Source: Dromiciops gliroides (lineage: Eukaryota; Chordata; Mammalia; Microbiotheria; Microbiotheriidae). From it: a DNA stretch of 64,000 nucleotides. Below, piece after piece: positions 46,929-54,047 of this stretch (its first letter is position 1; every line of letters begins with the position of its first letter). Below the pieces are notes generated by a model. The model was given only the letters and a program-made list of their open reading frames with translations, was not told the DNA's origin and did no database searches. The position numbers were made by a program, and so were the translations under genes. The stretch lies in NCBI RefSeq assembly GCF_019393635.1, contig NC_057863.1:626079791-626143790 (forward strand). Reading direction: 5' to 3'.

Positions 46929-49900
46929 GGATGATAAATGGGCAGATGGATGGATGGATAGACAGATATATAGATGGATAGATGGATCAGGGTGGGTGGG
47001 TGGACAGATGAACAAACAAGTAATTAAATAATTACGGATGGAATGAATGTATAAATGAATGAATGAGTAAACATTCATTTATACACACACACAGAGATAC
47101 ACACCCAGGTCTTCTGACTATTGGGGGGGGGGGCAATGAGGGTTAAGTGACTTGCCAAGGGTCACACAGCTAGTAAGTGTCCAGTGTCTGAAGTCAGATT
47201 TGAACTCAGGTCCTCCTGAATCCAGGGCTGGTACTTTATCCACTGTGCCCCCTGTCCTCTGACTTTAAATCCCAAACTCCACTCTGCCACATGGCCCACC
47301 TTTCAGTGTCTGTCTACCTTCCAGAGATTATTAGGAGGATAAAAAGCACTATTTGTAAGCCTGAAAACACTAAAAAATTGTCATAGTTATAAAATATCAC
47401 TATAAAACTGTCAAGTTCTACTATAAGAGGCACATTGTTAGTCCGAAGCCAGGGTCCCCAAACTGGGTGTGCCCAGCTCTCTCTTTCCCTTCCTCCAGGA
47501 TCCCAAAGCACATTTACAAACAGTCTCTGCAGACACGGGCTCCAGGGGATCCTGCAGAGAGACCCTTAAATGAAAGATTACCAAAGTGAGGGAGGGAGGA
47601 AAGCAGGGTAAGAGGAGAGAAAGGAGAAAGAAGGATGGAACCCAGGCAGAGCCGGAGAATGGCACAGAGGGCTGTGTCCAGGACCCCTGCTCCTCCCCTC
47701 TGCCACAGACCCAATGTGAGAGGCTGAGCCAGCAGGGCTTCCTCAGCAGGGCAGTAGCAGCCGCCGCCGGGCCAGGCACGCCCCACTCTCTGCTGAGCAC
47801 TGCAGACTAACTCTGCAGCATCACTGCAGGGAGAGGAGTCAGCCATGCCTGTCCTTCCGCAGAAGCAGTCACTGCCACAGCAGCAACAGCAGCAACAGCA
47901 GCAGCAGCAGCAGCACCCACGTGCCTGGCACTGGTTCACCCTGTCCCTTCTTTTAGTGGAAGGAAGGGAACGGCAATCCCCAGTCTCTAAACCTGGGCCT
48001 CTCTTGGGCACAGAGATGATAACTGTATCCATGAGAGTTGATGAAATTACCAAGTGAAATGGTATAGAAGGAGAAGAAAAAAGGGCCAAGGACAGAGCCT
48101 GAAAAAGATCCAAGGGTCCCAGTGGCCTGCAAACTCTGTATGGGCTTGAAGTCTGAAGGAACAGCCAAAAAAGAGAACTCAATCTTGTACTGCATTAAAG
48201 GAGAGAGAGAATGCTCAGGGTCACAGAGCTAGTAAGAATCTGGGACCAGGGGCAGCTAGGTGGCACAGTGGATAAAGCACCAGCCCTGGATTCAGGAGGA
48301 CCTGAGTACAAATCTGGCCTCAGACACTTGACACTTACTGGCTGTTCGACCTTGGGCAAGTCACTTAACCCTCATTGCCCTGTTTAAAAAAAAAAAAAAA
48401 GAGTCTGGGACCAAATTTGTACTCAAGTCTTCCTGACTCCAGGCACTAACTGCTCTGCCTCCTGGACACATATTAAGTACCAGAGTTTCCCTCAAAACAA
48501 CATTAAATCAAGCCTCTAAACAGATTCTGGAGCTACAGAACCTACAAAAAGACAGAGAAACAATCTTCCGGCTTAAGAACATGTAGAAGGATTTCAGGAA
48601 AGTTCTGTCTCACCTGGATAAAAGGCAAGCACAACACAGGACAGACAGTGTCTGGGCAAGCCAGCGGGAGGCTCTTGGTTATGGCACAGATCAGCAGCAG
48701 AAGCCCTGTCCCCAGACCCTATGCAGAAGGTAGACAGCCAGGCGGAGAACCATCCACAAGACAGGCGCGACTAATCAGGGCCACCACAGCACTGAGAGCA
48801 AACCCAGAGTGGTGAGGAAGCCTCGAGCCCCTGGGCCTCAGAGCAGAAAGCCGGTGATCAGGCCCAGCAAAAAAAGCTTGGGACAGTGTCCCTGTGCCCC
48901 AGGAGCAGAGCTCAACTTTTAAAAGTCATTAAATAGGCTAAAATATGAGTAAGAAACAGAAAAGAACCCTCACCATGGAAAGCTACTAGGATGACAGGTA
49001 AAACCAAAAAAAAAAAAAATTTAGAAGAGGACAACACTGTCAGAATTACATGTGAAGACTCAAAGGGGAAGATGAATTGGTCTCAAGACCAAAAAGACTT
49101 CCTGAAAGAGCTCAAAAGGGATTTTAAAAATCAATAAGAGGGGCAGCTAGGTGGCACAGGGGATAAAGCACTGGCCCTGGATTCAGGAGTACCTGAGTTC
49201 AAATCCGGCATCAGACACTTGACACTTACTAGCTGTGTGACCCTGGGCAAGTCACTTAACCACCATTGCCCCCCCCCAAAAAAAAATAAAATAAAAAATC
49301 GATAAGAGAGGGAAAAGAAAAGATGAGAAAAGAAATGAGATTTATGCAAGAGAATTATGAAAAAAGAGGCAACAACTTAGAAAAGAAAGCACAAAATCTG
49401 ACTGAAGAAAATCATTCCTTAAAAATTAGAATTGGGCAAGTGGAATCTAATGACTCTATGACATATCAGGAATCAGTCAAACAAAATCAAAAGAATGAAG
49501 AAAAATAGAAGTAGTATTTAGCTTGGCTTAGACTACAAGAACACCATTTCTTGCCCCTACCTCTCTCTGTGCCCTGCCCCCACTTCCAGCTGGTTACCTG
49601 AAATCTCATCACCACCCAAATTGACTAATGTTTGGGATACTCAGCACATTCTCAAGAATGCCTCTCCCCGGGGGCAGCTAGGTGGCACAGTGGATAGAGC
49701 ACTGGCCCTGAAGTCAGGAGTACCTGAGTTCAAATCCTGCCTCAAACACTTAACACTTACTAGCTGTGTGACCCTAGGCAAGTCACTTAATCCCAATTGC
49801 CTCACTAAAAAAAAAAAAAAAAAAGAATGCCTCTCCCCTCTGACTGGTGGGCTGGAGGAAGGAACATTCTCCCAAAGCCTTCCTTTATAGAGGGTCTCAG

Positions 49901-52900
49901 CCTTCCTAGTAGCTTCATTTCCCACTAGCCCCGGAGCCCAGGTACCCTTTTCCGCTTCCTTTTGGGTGCTGTTTTTTCCCCATTAGATTGTAAGTTTCTT
50001 GAGGGCAGGAACTATATCTTTTTTCTTATTTGTATCTCCAGCTCTTAGCACACTACCTGGAACATAGTAGACATTAATAAATGTTGATTGAATTGAATTA
50101 TTTGTATCCCCAGCACTTAGCACAGTTCCTGGCACATAGCAAATGTCGATAAATGAGTGTTAATTGAACTGAATTGGAAGGCTGGTCTGTGGAAGAGGGA
50201 TCAGCCTTGTTTTTCTACTTAGCCCAGGAGAATAGAACCAGGCATGATGGGGGACGGTGGCAAAGATGCAAATTTAGGCTTGGCGTCAGGACAGACTTCC
50301 TAACCGTCGCAGCTGTCCCAAAGTAGAGAGGTCTGCCAGGGGAGAGGAGGGCTCCTGCCTTGCCAGAGCCAAGCATGTTACAGAGGATTACAGTAAATTA
50401 CTGGCAGGCCGATGAGCCCCCCGAAACACAAAATTCAATGATTCTTTGGTTCAAATTAGTAAGAGGAAAAGCTGGGATTCAGCCCAGTTCGACCCATCTG
50501 ACTCCAAATGCAGCTGTCTCTTCCCCTATACTTCATGTGTCCCCATGGAACATCAAGAGATGACTACTTTCCTCCCAGTTCTCCTCCTTCTAGGTTTCTG
50601 GGCATCCATGGATGCCGTGGTACTTCTGGATGCCAGCTTCTGATTGCCGACAGATTGAAATGACAAGAAACTAACCAAGGGAAGGCCTGAAGGAGCTTGT
50701 CGGAACTGTGGTGTTCTGAGCAAAGTGACCCACCCAGGCTCCTGGCCCCCACACACCACAGGGAGAGGCGTGGGTTAAGGGAGTGGGAGGGCCAAAGGAG
50801 GGGAAGAGCCAATGAACGCCACTCTTCCCACTCCCTCCCTCCCTCCCTCTCTCCATCCATCACTCACTCACCGTCAGCATCCACTGTCTCCTTCATCACA
50901 ATCTCCACCCTGTCCACGTGGTGCCGGCTCCAGAGTCGGTCCAGGGCATTCTGGTTCTGGTCCCGGAAGGGCAGGATCTGAGCCACTGCCTGTCAGGAGA
51001 GAAGAGGGGCTGAGCTTGCCATTCCCATCAGGATGAAGCCAGGGGAAGCCCCCAAATACCTCCCGATTTCCCATCTGGGGAAGGTCACTGGCCAGTGGGA
51101 TTGGATAAGAGATGGGCAGAAGGACAGGACTAATCCCTTACTAATCATGCTGCCTTGTTCTTTTGGTCTAGTCTCATGATGCTGTCAGTGGAGGGAACCT
51201 CTAGTGTAGAAACTCCCTACGCTGAATCGGACTAGTCATTTGTTATTTATAGATGCTTGGGGGTGCTAAGAAACTAAGGGCTCACAGAGCCAGCGTCAGA
51301 TTAAAAGGAAGGACTTCATCCCAGGCCGTCCTGCCTCTTAGGAACATGGGATCCCCAATTCAGCACTCAGAAACCATTTGGCCGATGCCTTTGTTTTACA
51401 GATGACAGATGGACCCAGAGAGGAGAAGGGACTTGTCCCCAGCCACACAGAGAGTCCGACCCCAAGGCCTCAGACTCTACTATGTGCTAAGCAACCTACA
51501 GTTATTAACTCATTTGATCTTCACAACAACCGTAGGAGGTAGGGTCTATTATTATCACCCCCATTTTACACCTGGAGAAACTGAGGCAGGGAGAGATGAA
51601 GTGACTTGTCCCAGAGTCACACAGCTAGTAAGTATCTGAGGCTGGATTCGAACCTCAGGTCTTCCTAACTCCAAGCCCTGCCACCTTAATTGGTCAGAAT
51701 CATATGGGGCAGCTAGGTGATGAAGTGGATAAAGCACCGGTCCTGGATTCAGGAGGACCTGAGTTCAAATCTGGACTCAGACACTTGACACTTGCTAGCT
51801 GTGTGACCCTGGGCAAGTCACTTAACCCTCATTGCTACACAAAAACAAAAACAACAACAACAACAAAACAACAAAACAAAACAGAATCATAAAGCCAGTA
51901 TGAGTCAGAGGCAGAGGTCTTCCTAAGCTCCAAGGCCAGTTCCCTATCTCCATTGTAGTGAGGAACACTAGGCAGCCTCTCATGCCTCAGTTGCTTCATC
52001 TGTAAAATGAGGAAGATAAATGTCCCTACTCTCCCTAGGTCTAGGATCCTTTCTACCAGACACTGTGCTTGATCCTGAGCATGCATAGGGAAAAAAGTCC
52101 CTGTTCTTATATTACATATATACTGCATAAGGTATAATGCATGTAATACATATATAATAGATAATGCGTATCACATATACAATACCTGCAAGTCATATAA
52201 TACATATGGGATACATATATCATTATACTATATATACCATATGTCTCACATAATATATACGTTATGTGTAATATATATATTATATATGTACAAATATCTG
52301 CACTTTGTATTTTAACATTTTTTATTCAGTGCCAAATTCTCTCTCCCTGCCAGCCGGTCCTCCCTTCACACCATGAGAAGGCAAATAATATGTAGCATAA
52401 GGGGTTTTTTTTGGTTTTGGGGTTTTTTTGGGGCAATGAGGGTTAAGTGACTTGCCAGGGTCACACAGCTATTAAGTGTCAAGTGTCTGAGGCTGGATTT
52501 GAACCAAGCCCTCCAGAATCCAGGCCCGGTGCTTTATCCACTGCGTCACCTAGCTGCCCCTAGCATAAGGTTTTAAGGTGGGAGGAGGGAAGGATGAAGA
52601 GCTATTTCTTCAAAGTCGCTCTCACCATCACAGGATCTGACTGGACACAGGGACAGAGGCCAAGCAGCCCAGTCAGGAAAGCTCGGCCCCCTGCAGGTCC
52701 CCTCTGTTTCTTACCTGTTTGCCAAGGTAGTGGTCCACTCGATACATCTCCTCCTCTCGGAAGAAGGTCCCGAGCTCCTTGGAGAGCTCCTGGGCCGATC
52801 GGCGGTCATGGCCGAAGGGCTTCTCCAGGACCACACGCAGCCAGGCCCCGGGGCCCGGCCGGCAGCTGCTGTTGATGTGCTGGGCGATGCTTGCGTAGGC

Positions 52901-53335
52901 GAAGGCAGGCACAGAAAAGTAGAAGATCCTGCCGGACTCTGGGCGGCCCTCCTGCTGGAGCCGGGCCTCAATGTCCTTGTTCAGGGTCGCGTAGTCCTCT
53001 GCCGTCTGCAGCTGCCGGTACTGGTTCAGCCGCAGAAACTGCCCCTTGAGCTGGGCGCAGCGCTCGGGGGGCACATCCGAGGGGCAGGAGAGCTTCTCTA
53101 GCGCATGGGCTATGAGCTGCTGCGCCTGCTCCGGCGCAGTCAGGGCCGCCCCGTGGAAACTGAAGCTGTGACCATTGCCCGCCTCGTCCAAGTACAGCTG
53201 GAACAGCCCCTGCCAAAGGTACTTTTTGGCCAGGTCCCCCGTGGCTCCCAGGAGGATGACGGACACGTGGCCTTGGGGTTCCTGCGCCGAGATGCACCCC
53301 AGGATAGCGGCGGCGCAGAGAACAATCCTCAGCAT
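27263..53335 (-). CDS. H6PD: H6PD, hexose-6-phosphate dehydrogenase / 6-phosphogluconolactonase (complete CDS in 4 exons)
   Basis: Joined coding segments on the minus strand are 53335-52715, 50989-50872, 32594-32325 and 28626-27263, giving 790 codons plus TGA; from memory the human protein is 791 residues. The family enzyme works in the ER lumen. It oxidises glucose-6-phosphate (and other hexose-6-phosphates) with NADP+, hydrolyses the lactone, and supplies NADPH to 11beta-HSD1. Seen here: an N-terminal hydrophobic signal peptide (residues 1-17), a Rossmann GATGDL at 30-35, the G6PD signature RVDHYLGK at 199-206, RDVIQNHL with the presumed catalytic His265, and a C-terminal lactonase domain with LALSGG (586-591), DERC (619-622) and [12 protein letters not shown] (691-702). 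Sequons lie at N155 and N280. There is no KDEL-like tail, as in the mammalian family. All splice sites are GT-AG and all phases agree, so the gene looks intact. Identity rests on recognised similarity to mammalian H6PD throughout; no search was run. Confidence 0.96.
28840..29100 (+). repeat. L2-like LINE 3' end (H6PD intron 4)
   Basis: tctgcaagaaacctcttcca, gtaagctcattaagggcagg and cacacagtaggcacttaata. Confidence 0.75.
29351..29490 (-). mobile_element. WSINE-type SINE
   Basis: Reverse copy. Flanked by ggaaacaatttt on both sides (29339-29350 and 29494-29505). Confidence 0.9.
29786..30049 (+). mobile_element. MAR1-type CORE-SINE
   Basis: Head gggcagctagatggcactgt, CORE, atgagcttgagaaggaaat, and tail gatcatgaagagtcagacac followed by aactgaataacaac. 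Confidence 0.88.
30092..30280 (-). mobile_element. WSINE-type SINE with long GTTT-rich tail
   Basis: The reverse copy begins with a (GTTT)n-rich tail. Flanked by cccagttctct at 30080-30090 and 30280-30290. Confidence 0.9.
30281..30880. other. No gene recognised in intron 4
   Basis: Unique-looking; short frames at 30651-30889 have no support. Confidence 0.4.
30885..31065 (+). repeat. L1 3'UTR fragment
   Basis: ttacatgaactgatgcagag and agcaaaaccaggaggacaat are typical of the marsupial L1 end region. Diverged. Confidence 0.65.
31340..31488 (-). mobile_element. WSINE-type SINE
   Basis: Reverse copy. Flanked by ggttttctttttt at 31327-31339 and 31490-31502. Confidence 0.9.
31690..32080 (-). mobile_element. 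MAR1-type CORE-SINE split by a younger SINE
   Basis: tttcagttgtgtctgactcc and ttttggggttttcttgacag at the left, gaaactgaggcaaacagggt and tgacttgcccagggtcccac at the right. Confidence 0.85.
31797..31935 (-). mobile_element. WSINE-type SINE in MAR1
   Basis: Reverse copy inserted in the MAR1; short flanks tgtttt on both sides. Confidence 0.88.
32082..32270. repeat. MIR-type sequence next to exon 4
   Basis: cttaacttctctgggcctca and cccttgcagc of a plus MIR, then an antisense-like tttgaacccaggtctgt. Confidence 0.6.
32325..32594 (-). CDS. H6PD: H6PD exon 4 (270 bp)
   Basis: The acceptor is cttcccccag (AG at 32596-32595) and the donor is GCAG|gtaggt (GT at 32324-32323). The exon completes codon 247 and encodes residues 248-336 plus one base. 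The translation opens [20 protein letters not shown], where His265 corresponds to the catalytic base of glucose-6-phosphate dehydrogenases. An N-glycosylation sequon NLS is at residue 280. It lies 18.3 kb from exon 3, across the largest intron seen (32595-50871), and 3.7 kb from exon 5. Confidence 0.95.
32880..33130 (+). repeat. L2-like LINE fragment
   Basis: agcccctccaggaagccacc and tatcccctactaggtggtaa then gcccctagtacagtgcact, in L2 3' order. Confidence 0.6.
33183..33340 (-). mobile_element. WSINE-type SINE
   Basis: Reverse copy. Flanked by agtagctaacatttt / agtagccaacattta. Confidence 0.9.
33378..33626 (+). mobile_element. MAR1-type CORE-SINE
   Basis: gggcagctagatggcaaagt to gtgactgaaacaactgaaca, with aaaccccaaatggggtcagt in the tail. 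Confidence 0.88.
33955..34160 (+). repeat. L2-like LINE 3' end
   Basis: atccttcgaagctcaattca, aggaagctttcctgaccccc, gactgtaaactccctgaggg. Confidence 0.7.
34234..34380 (+). mobile_element. WSINE-type SINE
   Basis: Plus copy, slightly shortened after gacgcttgacac. Flanks ttttcattgtg / aaaatcactgtg. Confidence 0.88.
34615..34735. repeat. Purine-rich low-complexity stretch
   Basis: Runs of aagggaagagaaggg and ggaggaaggatggaaag words over about 120 bp. Confidence 0.6.
34795..34970 (+). repeat. MIR-type ancient SINE
   Basis: agggcaccagacttggtgtc, cctgggttcaaatcctacct and ggtctctagagccctttcca. Confidence 0.75.
35060..35535 (+). repeat. Ancient interspersed repeat split by a SINE
   Basis: tgcaccaggcactgtgctaa, cggggaacttacaatctaat, then after the SINE aaggcttcccgtagaaggtg and gtgcattccaggtac. 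Same family as 12936-13300. Confidence 0.65.
35263..35424 (+). mobile_element. WSINE-type SINE
   Basis: Plus copy with a 24-base A-tail ending at 35424. Confidence 0.92.
35624..35872 (-). mobile_element. MAR1-type CORE-SINE
   Basis: tttttcagtcgtgtccgacc, tttggagttttcttggcaa, and head actgtgccagctagttgctc. Confidence 0.87.
35990..36550. other. Unique, GC-rich intron sequence after a short MIR scrap
   Basis: A MIR scrap (gttaccttgggcaagttgct) at 36020-36065 is followed by about 450 bp without recognisable repeats. Open frames on both strands are unsupported. Confidence 0.4.
36780..36925 (-). repeat. MIR-type ancient SINE, diverged
   Basis: gtgaccctgtgaagtatgcg, gatgaagaaacagaagctgg and agtgccagagtcgggattta. 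Confidence 0.6.
36960..37420 (+). repeat. L3/CR1-clade LINE fragment, diverged
   Basis: tctgtttggccccagaagac, aatggaaggagctacctgga, gtagtgagctccccatcacc, in the order seen in the copy at 14065. Confidence 0.6.
37520..37597 (-). mobile_element. Partial WSINE-type SINE (5' half)
   Basis: Reverse copy containing only gtctgaagccagatatgaac through gccacctagctacccc. Confidence 0.8.
37613..37772 (-). mobile_element. WSINE-type SINE
   Basis: Reverse copy. Flanked by aaggttacattct at 37600-37612 and 37773-37785. Confidence 0.92.
37808..38066 (-). mobile_element. MAR1-type CORE-SINE
   Basis: cattttagtcctgtctgact to gcgccaactagctgcccc, with ttggggttttcttggcagag. Confidence 0.88.
38100..38257 (+). mobile_element. 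WSINE-type SINE
   Basis: Plus copy. Flanked by aaaacatatacaaag on both sides. Confidence 0.92.
38538..38700 (+). mobile_element. WSINE-type SINE
   Basis: Plus copy ending in cctcact and an (AAAAT)n tail. Flanked by gaaaggtaggatg on both sides. Confidence 0.92.
38989..39133 (-). mobile_element. WSINE-type SINE
   Basis: Reverse copy with a small deletion near its head. Flanked by acatggaag on both sides. Confidence 0.9.
39262..39393 (+). mobile_element. WSINE-type SINE, shortened
   Basis: Plus copy lacking the usual agct in its head and the aaccccaattgcc end. Flanks aaaatccctttg / aaaattcctttg. Confidence 0.88.
39400..39950 (+). repeat. 5'-truncated L1 3' end
   Basis: Starts in ORF2 at gatgcccatcaattggggaa, runs through the 3'UTR (gagcagaaccaggagagctt, the G-rich tract at 39839-39870) and ends in A-rich sequence. 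Inserted directly after the preceding SINE. Confidence 0.88.
40146..40375 (+). mobile_element. MAR1-type CORE-SINE
   Basis: gcacctaggtagcactctgg to aagactgaaaacaac, with aactccaaatggggtcacag. Confidence 0.85.
40534..40686 (+). mobile_element. WSINE-type SINE
   Basis: Plus copy. Flanks aaagaacattgag / aaagaatgagg. Confidence 0.9.
40690..41019. other. No gene recognised in intron 3
   Basis: Unique-looking; overlapping short plus-strand frames merge into the L1 fragment that follows and are not a gene. Confidence 0.4.
41020..41215 (+). repeat. L1 ORF2 C-terminal fragment
   Basis: Translates in pieces to [12 protein letters not shown] and [15 protein letters not shown], corresponding to the end of L1 ORF2. 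Diverged. Confidence 0.75.
41216..41500 (+). repeat. MIR-type and L2-type tail sequence
   Basis: ctgggcaagtcacttcacct and gcctagaacatagtagatgc in order. Confidence 0.6.
41500..41715. repeat. (TTCC/TTTC)n pyrimidine microsatellite
   Basis: About 215 bp of interrupted cttccttcc/ctttctttcc words directly at the end of an L2-like tail. Confidence 0.9.
41720..42305 (+). repeat. Old L1 3'UTR fragment split by a SINE
   Basis: gaagacctgtatgaactgat, aatgcatagaacctggtaa, then after the SINE gctataaaaacaaaagtcat and aataaaacc. Diverged. Confidence 0.65.
41946..42118 (+). mobile_element. WSINE-type SINE
   Basis: Plus copy with an (AAAG)n tail. Flanked by gaaaacatctc on both sides. Confidence 0.92.
42545..43060. 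repeat. MIR (+) then MIR-like (-) sequence
   Basis: gaaagtcacgagttcaaatc and gtgaccctgggcaagtcata (plus MIR). Then attttacagatgaggaaact and aactcaggtcttcctaactc (antisense). Confidence 0.7.
43151..43302 (-). mobile_element. WSINE-type SINE
   Basis: Reverse copy. Flanked by gagggagttttct on both sides. Confidence 0.92.
43490..43660 (+). repeat. MIR-type ancient SINE
   Basis: gatgacctgggttcaaatcc, cttaacctctctgggtctta. Confidence 0.7.
43694..43867. mobile_element. hAT-like non-autonomous DNA transposon
   Basis: Inverted ends tttcttaaactt ... aatttaagaagct, with ggggtcgtgacccacaa. Opposite orientation to the copy at 13567-13756. Confidence 0.65.
43870..44310. repeat. Several MIR-type fragments
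   Basis: aggtgaggaaactagaggat (antisense, 43890-43990), then ctgggttcaaaccctgcatt (plus, about 44140) and gtgacttgcccaaggtcaca (antisense, 44250-44310). Confidence 0.6.
44311..44795. other. Unique GC-rich intron stretch
   Basis: No repeat recognised in 44311-44795. It contains a G-rich run (gggcggggagggggcggggg at 44430-44449) and short frames without similarity. Confidence 0.4.
44800..44975 (+). mobile_element. MAR1-type CORE-SINE, 5'-truncated
   Basis: ctgggtgaccctggacaagt, aatgagctggagaaggaaat, aacccccaatggggtcacag. Confidence 0.8.
45341..45495 (+). mobile_element. WSINE-type SINE, first of a serial pair
   Basis: Target aaatgtcatcca at 45329-45340; the repeat aaatgacatcca at 45501-45512 is followed at once by the next SINE. 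Confidence 0.93.
45513..45683 (+). mobile_element. WSINE-type SINE, second of a serial pair
   Basis: Inserted exactly at the end of the first SINE's target repeat; the third aaatgacatcca is at 45686-45697. Confidence 0.93.
45698..46295 (+). repeat. L2-like LINE 3' region split by a SINE
   Basis: tggctccctattgcctccag, aaagcccttcaccacgtggc, then after the SINE taaattgtgcgctacccttt and agaaggtgcttaataaagg. Confidence 0.75.
46011..46166 (-). mobile_element. WSINE-type SINE in L2
   Basis: Reverse copy. Flanked by cacaattcttttt on both sides. Confidence 0.92.
46296..46337. repeat. (GGAC)n / (GGACA)n microsatellite
   Basis: gacggacggacggacggaca and further ggacagacggac units at the end of the L2 tail. 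Confidence 0.92.
46618..47075. repeat. Compound tetranucleotide array (GACA, GATA, GGCT, GGAT)
   Basis: Successive homogeneous blocks: (CAGA)n 46633-46686, (TAGA)n, (GGCT)n 46741-46788, (GGAT)n 46789-46819, (GATA)n 46870-46927, then mixed GGAT/GATA and AATG units. Open in several frames only because of the repeat. Confidence 0.95.
47121..47255 (-). mobile_element. WSINE-type SINE
   Basis: Reverse copy with a G-run at the tail end. Flanks tcttctgact / tcctctgact. Confidence 0.88.
47256..48240. other. Unique intron 3 stretch containing a CAG repeat
   Basis: No gene recognised. Frames across the CAG repeat (plus, 47845-48057; minus, 47514-48182) lack similarity and splice context. Confidence 0.45.
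47876..47915 (+). repeat. (CAG)n trinucleotide repeat, CTG in H6PD sense
   Basis: About 13 CAG/CAA units with CAA interruptions in the 5' part and a pure run of about six CAG at the 3' side. Confidence 0.93.
48249..48400 (+). mobile_element. WSINE-type SINE
   Basis: Plus copy. Flanks gaatctgggacca / gagtctgggacca. Confidence 0.9.
48485..49508 (+). repeat. L1 5'UTR and ORF1 fragment, 3'-incomplete
   Basis: tttccctcaaaacaacatta matches the leader of the L1 at 4716. A decayed ORF1 starts at atgagtaagaaacag (48945), is interrupted by a SINE at 49139-49298, and resumes with a coiled-coil segment ([28 protein letters not shown]) to 49508, where L1 sequence stops. Only one HNLTEENN-type block is present. 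Confidence 0.85.
49139..49298 (+). mobile_element. WSINE-type SINE in L1 ORF1
   Basis: Plus copy. Flanks aaaaatcaataagag / aaaaatcgataagag. The nick position in ORF1 is the same as for the SINE at 5483. Confidence 0.92.
49671..49823 (+). mobile_element. WSINE-type SINE
   Basis: Plus copy ending in cctcact. Flanks gaatgcctctcccc on both sides. Confidence 0.93.
49975..50165 (+). repeat. Two L2-like 3' tails in tandem
   Basis: gtaagtttcttgagggcagg, cctggaacatagtagacatt, then again ccccagcacttagcacagtt. Confidence 0.7.
50190..50870. other. Unique intron 3 sequence up to the exon 3 donor
   Basis: No repeat family seen except a (CCCT)n run at 50829-50850 near the splice site. Short frames are unsupported. 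Confidence 0.45.
50872..50989 (-). CDS. H6PD: H6PD exon 3 (118 bp)
   Basis: This short exon is bounded by a tctcctgacag acceptor and an ACG|gtgagt donor. It encodes residues 208-246 plus the first base of codon 247. The translation starts [12 protein letters not shown] and ends MKETVDAD, colinear with mammalian H6PD. This is the part of the dehydrogenase domain just after the DHYLGK motif. It begins in phase 0 and leaves one base over, which matches the two bases that open exon 4. No long open frame reveals it; I found it by looking for the segment missing between exons 2 and 4. Confidence 0.94.
51000..51470. other. Unique intron 2 sequence
   Basis: No gene recognised; weak antisense MIR-like words (ttttacagatgacagatgga) near 51395-51440. 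Confidence 0.4.
51480..51690 (-). repeat. MIR-type ancient SINE
   Basis: catttgatcttcacaacaac, cacctggagaaactgaggca, tcgaacctcaggtcttccta. Confidence 0.75.
51706..51880 (+). mobile_element. WSINE-type SINE
   Basis: Plus copy with an (AAC)n tail. Flanks cagaatcata on both sides. Confidence 0.9.
52098..52300. repeat. AT-rich (TATA/CATA)n low-complexity region
   Basis: About 200 bp of imperfect ATACATATA-like words in intron 2. Confidence 0.8.
52403..52560 (-). mobile_element. WSINE-type SINE
   Basis: Reverse copy. Flanked by tagcataagg at 52393-52402 and 52561-52570. It lies 155 bp from the exon 2 donor. Confidence 0.92.
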
Positions 53336-53355
53336 CTTGAGACCCAGACAGAGTC
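52715..53355 (-). CDS. H6PD: H6PD exon 2 (start codon, signal peptide, NADP-binding half)
   Basis: The exon starts after a CCTAG acceptor (AG at 53357-53356) and carries 20 nt of 5'UTR. The ATG is at 53335-53333, with A at -3. It encodes residues 1-207 and ends in phase 0 at CAG|gtaaga (donor 52714-52713). A second in-frame ATG 13 codons upstream lies in the intron before the acceptor, so it was not chosen as the start. The first 17 residues are hydrophobic with Ala/Ser before the expected cleavage. GATGDLAKK follows at residue 30, an NSS sequon is at 155, and RVDHYLGKQ closes the exon. The sequence is GC-rich and has more CpG than the flanking introns. By analogy with the human gene, exon 1 is non-coding and lies at higher coordinates. 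Confidence 0.95.
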
Positions 53356-54045
53356 CTAGGGAGTGAGGGGACACGGGGAGGCAGAAAACAAGAAAAGATC
53401 AGGCACTGGCTCGAGGGCTTCTGACACGAAGGCAGACCACGCATTCCCTGCCTGGTGAGAAACTTCTACGTGTCTTTTACAACTGCTTTTATTACCTGGA
53501 AATCCTTCTGGACTCGGCCTTCCAGGGTGCTGCCGAGGGCTGCCTTCATCAGCAAGCCTAGCTCTGGCTCGCCCCGGGGCAAAGTTCATGTTTGCAGAAG
53601 GCAGAGAAGACGCTGGGCACTGCCCCTGGCAGAGACTGTGCCAGTGAGAGAGAGGCAGACAAGCAGCAGCAGGGGCAGGGCTCGAGGAACCACAAGGTCC
53701 CTGGGCCCAAACCCCTCAGGGCACACAGGAGGAAACTGAGGCCCAGGGGTTCAAGGGTTTACAGGAAGTTAAGAGCAGAGACAGAATTCACCCAAACCCT
53801 GATTCCAAAGCCCAGGATCACACAGGTAATAAACAGCAGAGCTGGGATTCAGACCCCAAATTCCTCCCACTCTCTACTGTACCCCTCTCTCTCCCAAACA
53901 AGGATTCCCCCTGCATTACCCTTGAGAAGTCACTGGAGATAAACTAAAGAAAGGGGGGCCTAGAAACACCAGCAAGAACCTCATTCCTTTCTTTGCAGAG
54001 GTGGGTGACTATGGGTGTGGAATACTTCATTTAATGTCTAACTCA
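53356..54045. other. Unique intron 1 sequence with one MIR fragment
   Basis: No exon recognised. An antisense MIR-like segment (cacacaggaggaaactgagg, agagctgggattcagacccc) is at 53720-53875. Confidence 0.45.
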
Positions 54046-54047
54046 GG

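Noticed and set aside
46608..47078. 156-codon minus-strand frame rich in Ile/Ser/Pro
   Set aside because: It is a translation of the tetranucleotide microsatellite.
47845..48057. Short frame with a polyglutamine run as a possible gene
   Set aside because: It is driven by the CAG repeat, is in the antisense orientation within an H6PD intron, and has no splice or homology support.
53333..53374. Upstream in-frame ATG at 53374 as the H6PD start
   Set aside because: It lies before the exon 2 splice acceptor (AG at 53357-53356), so it would not be in the mature mRNA unless an unspliced form is used.
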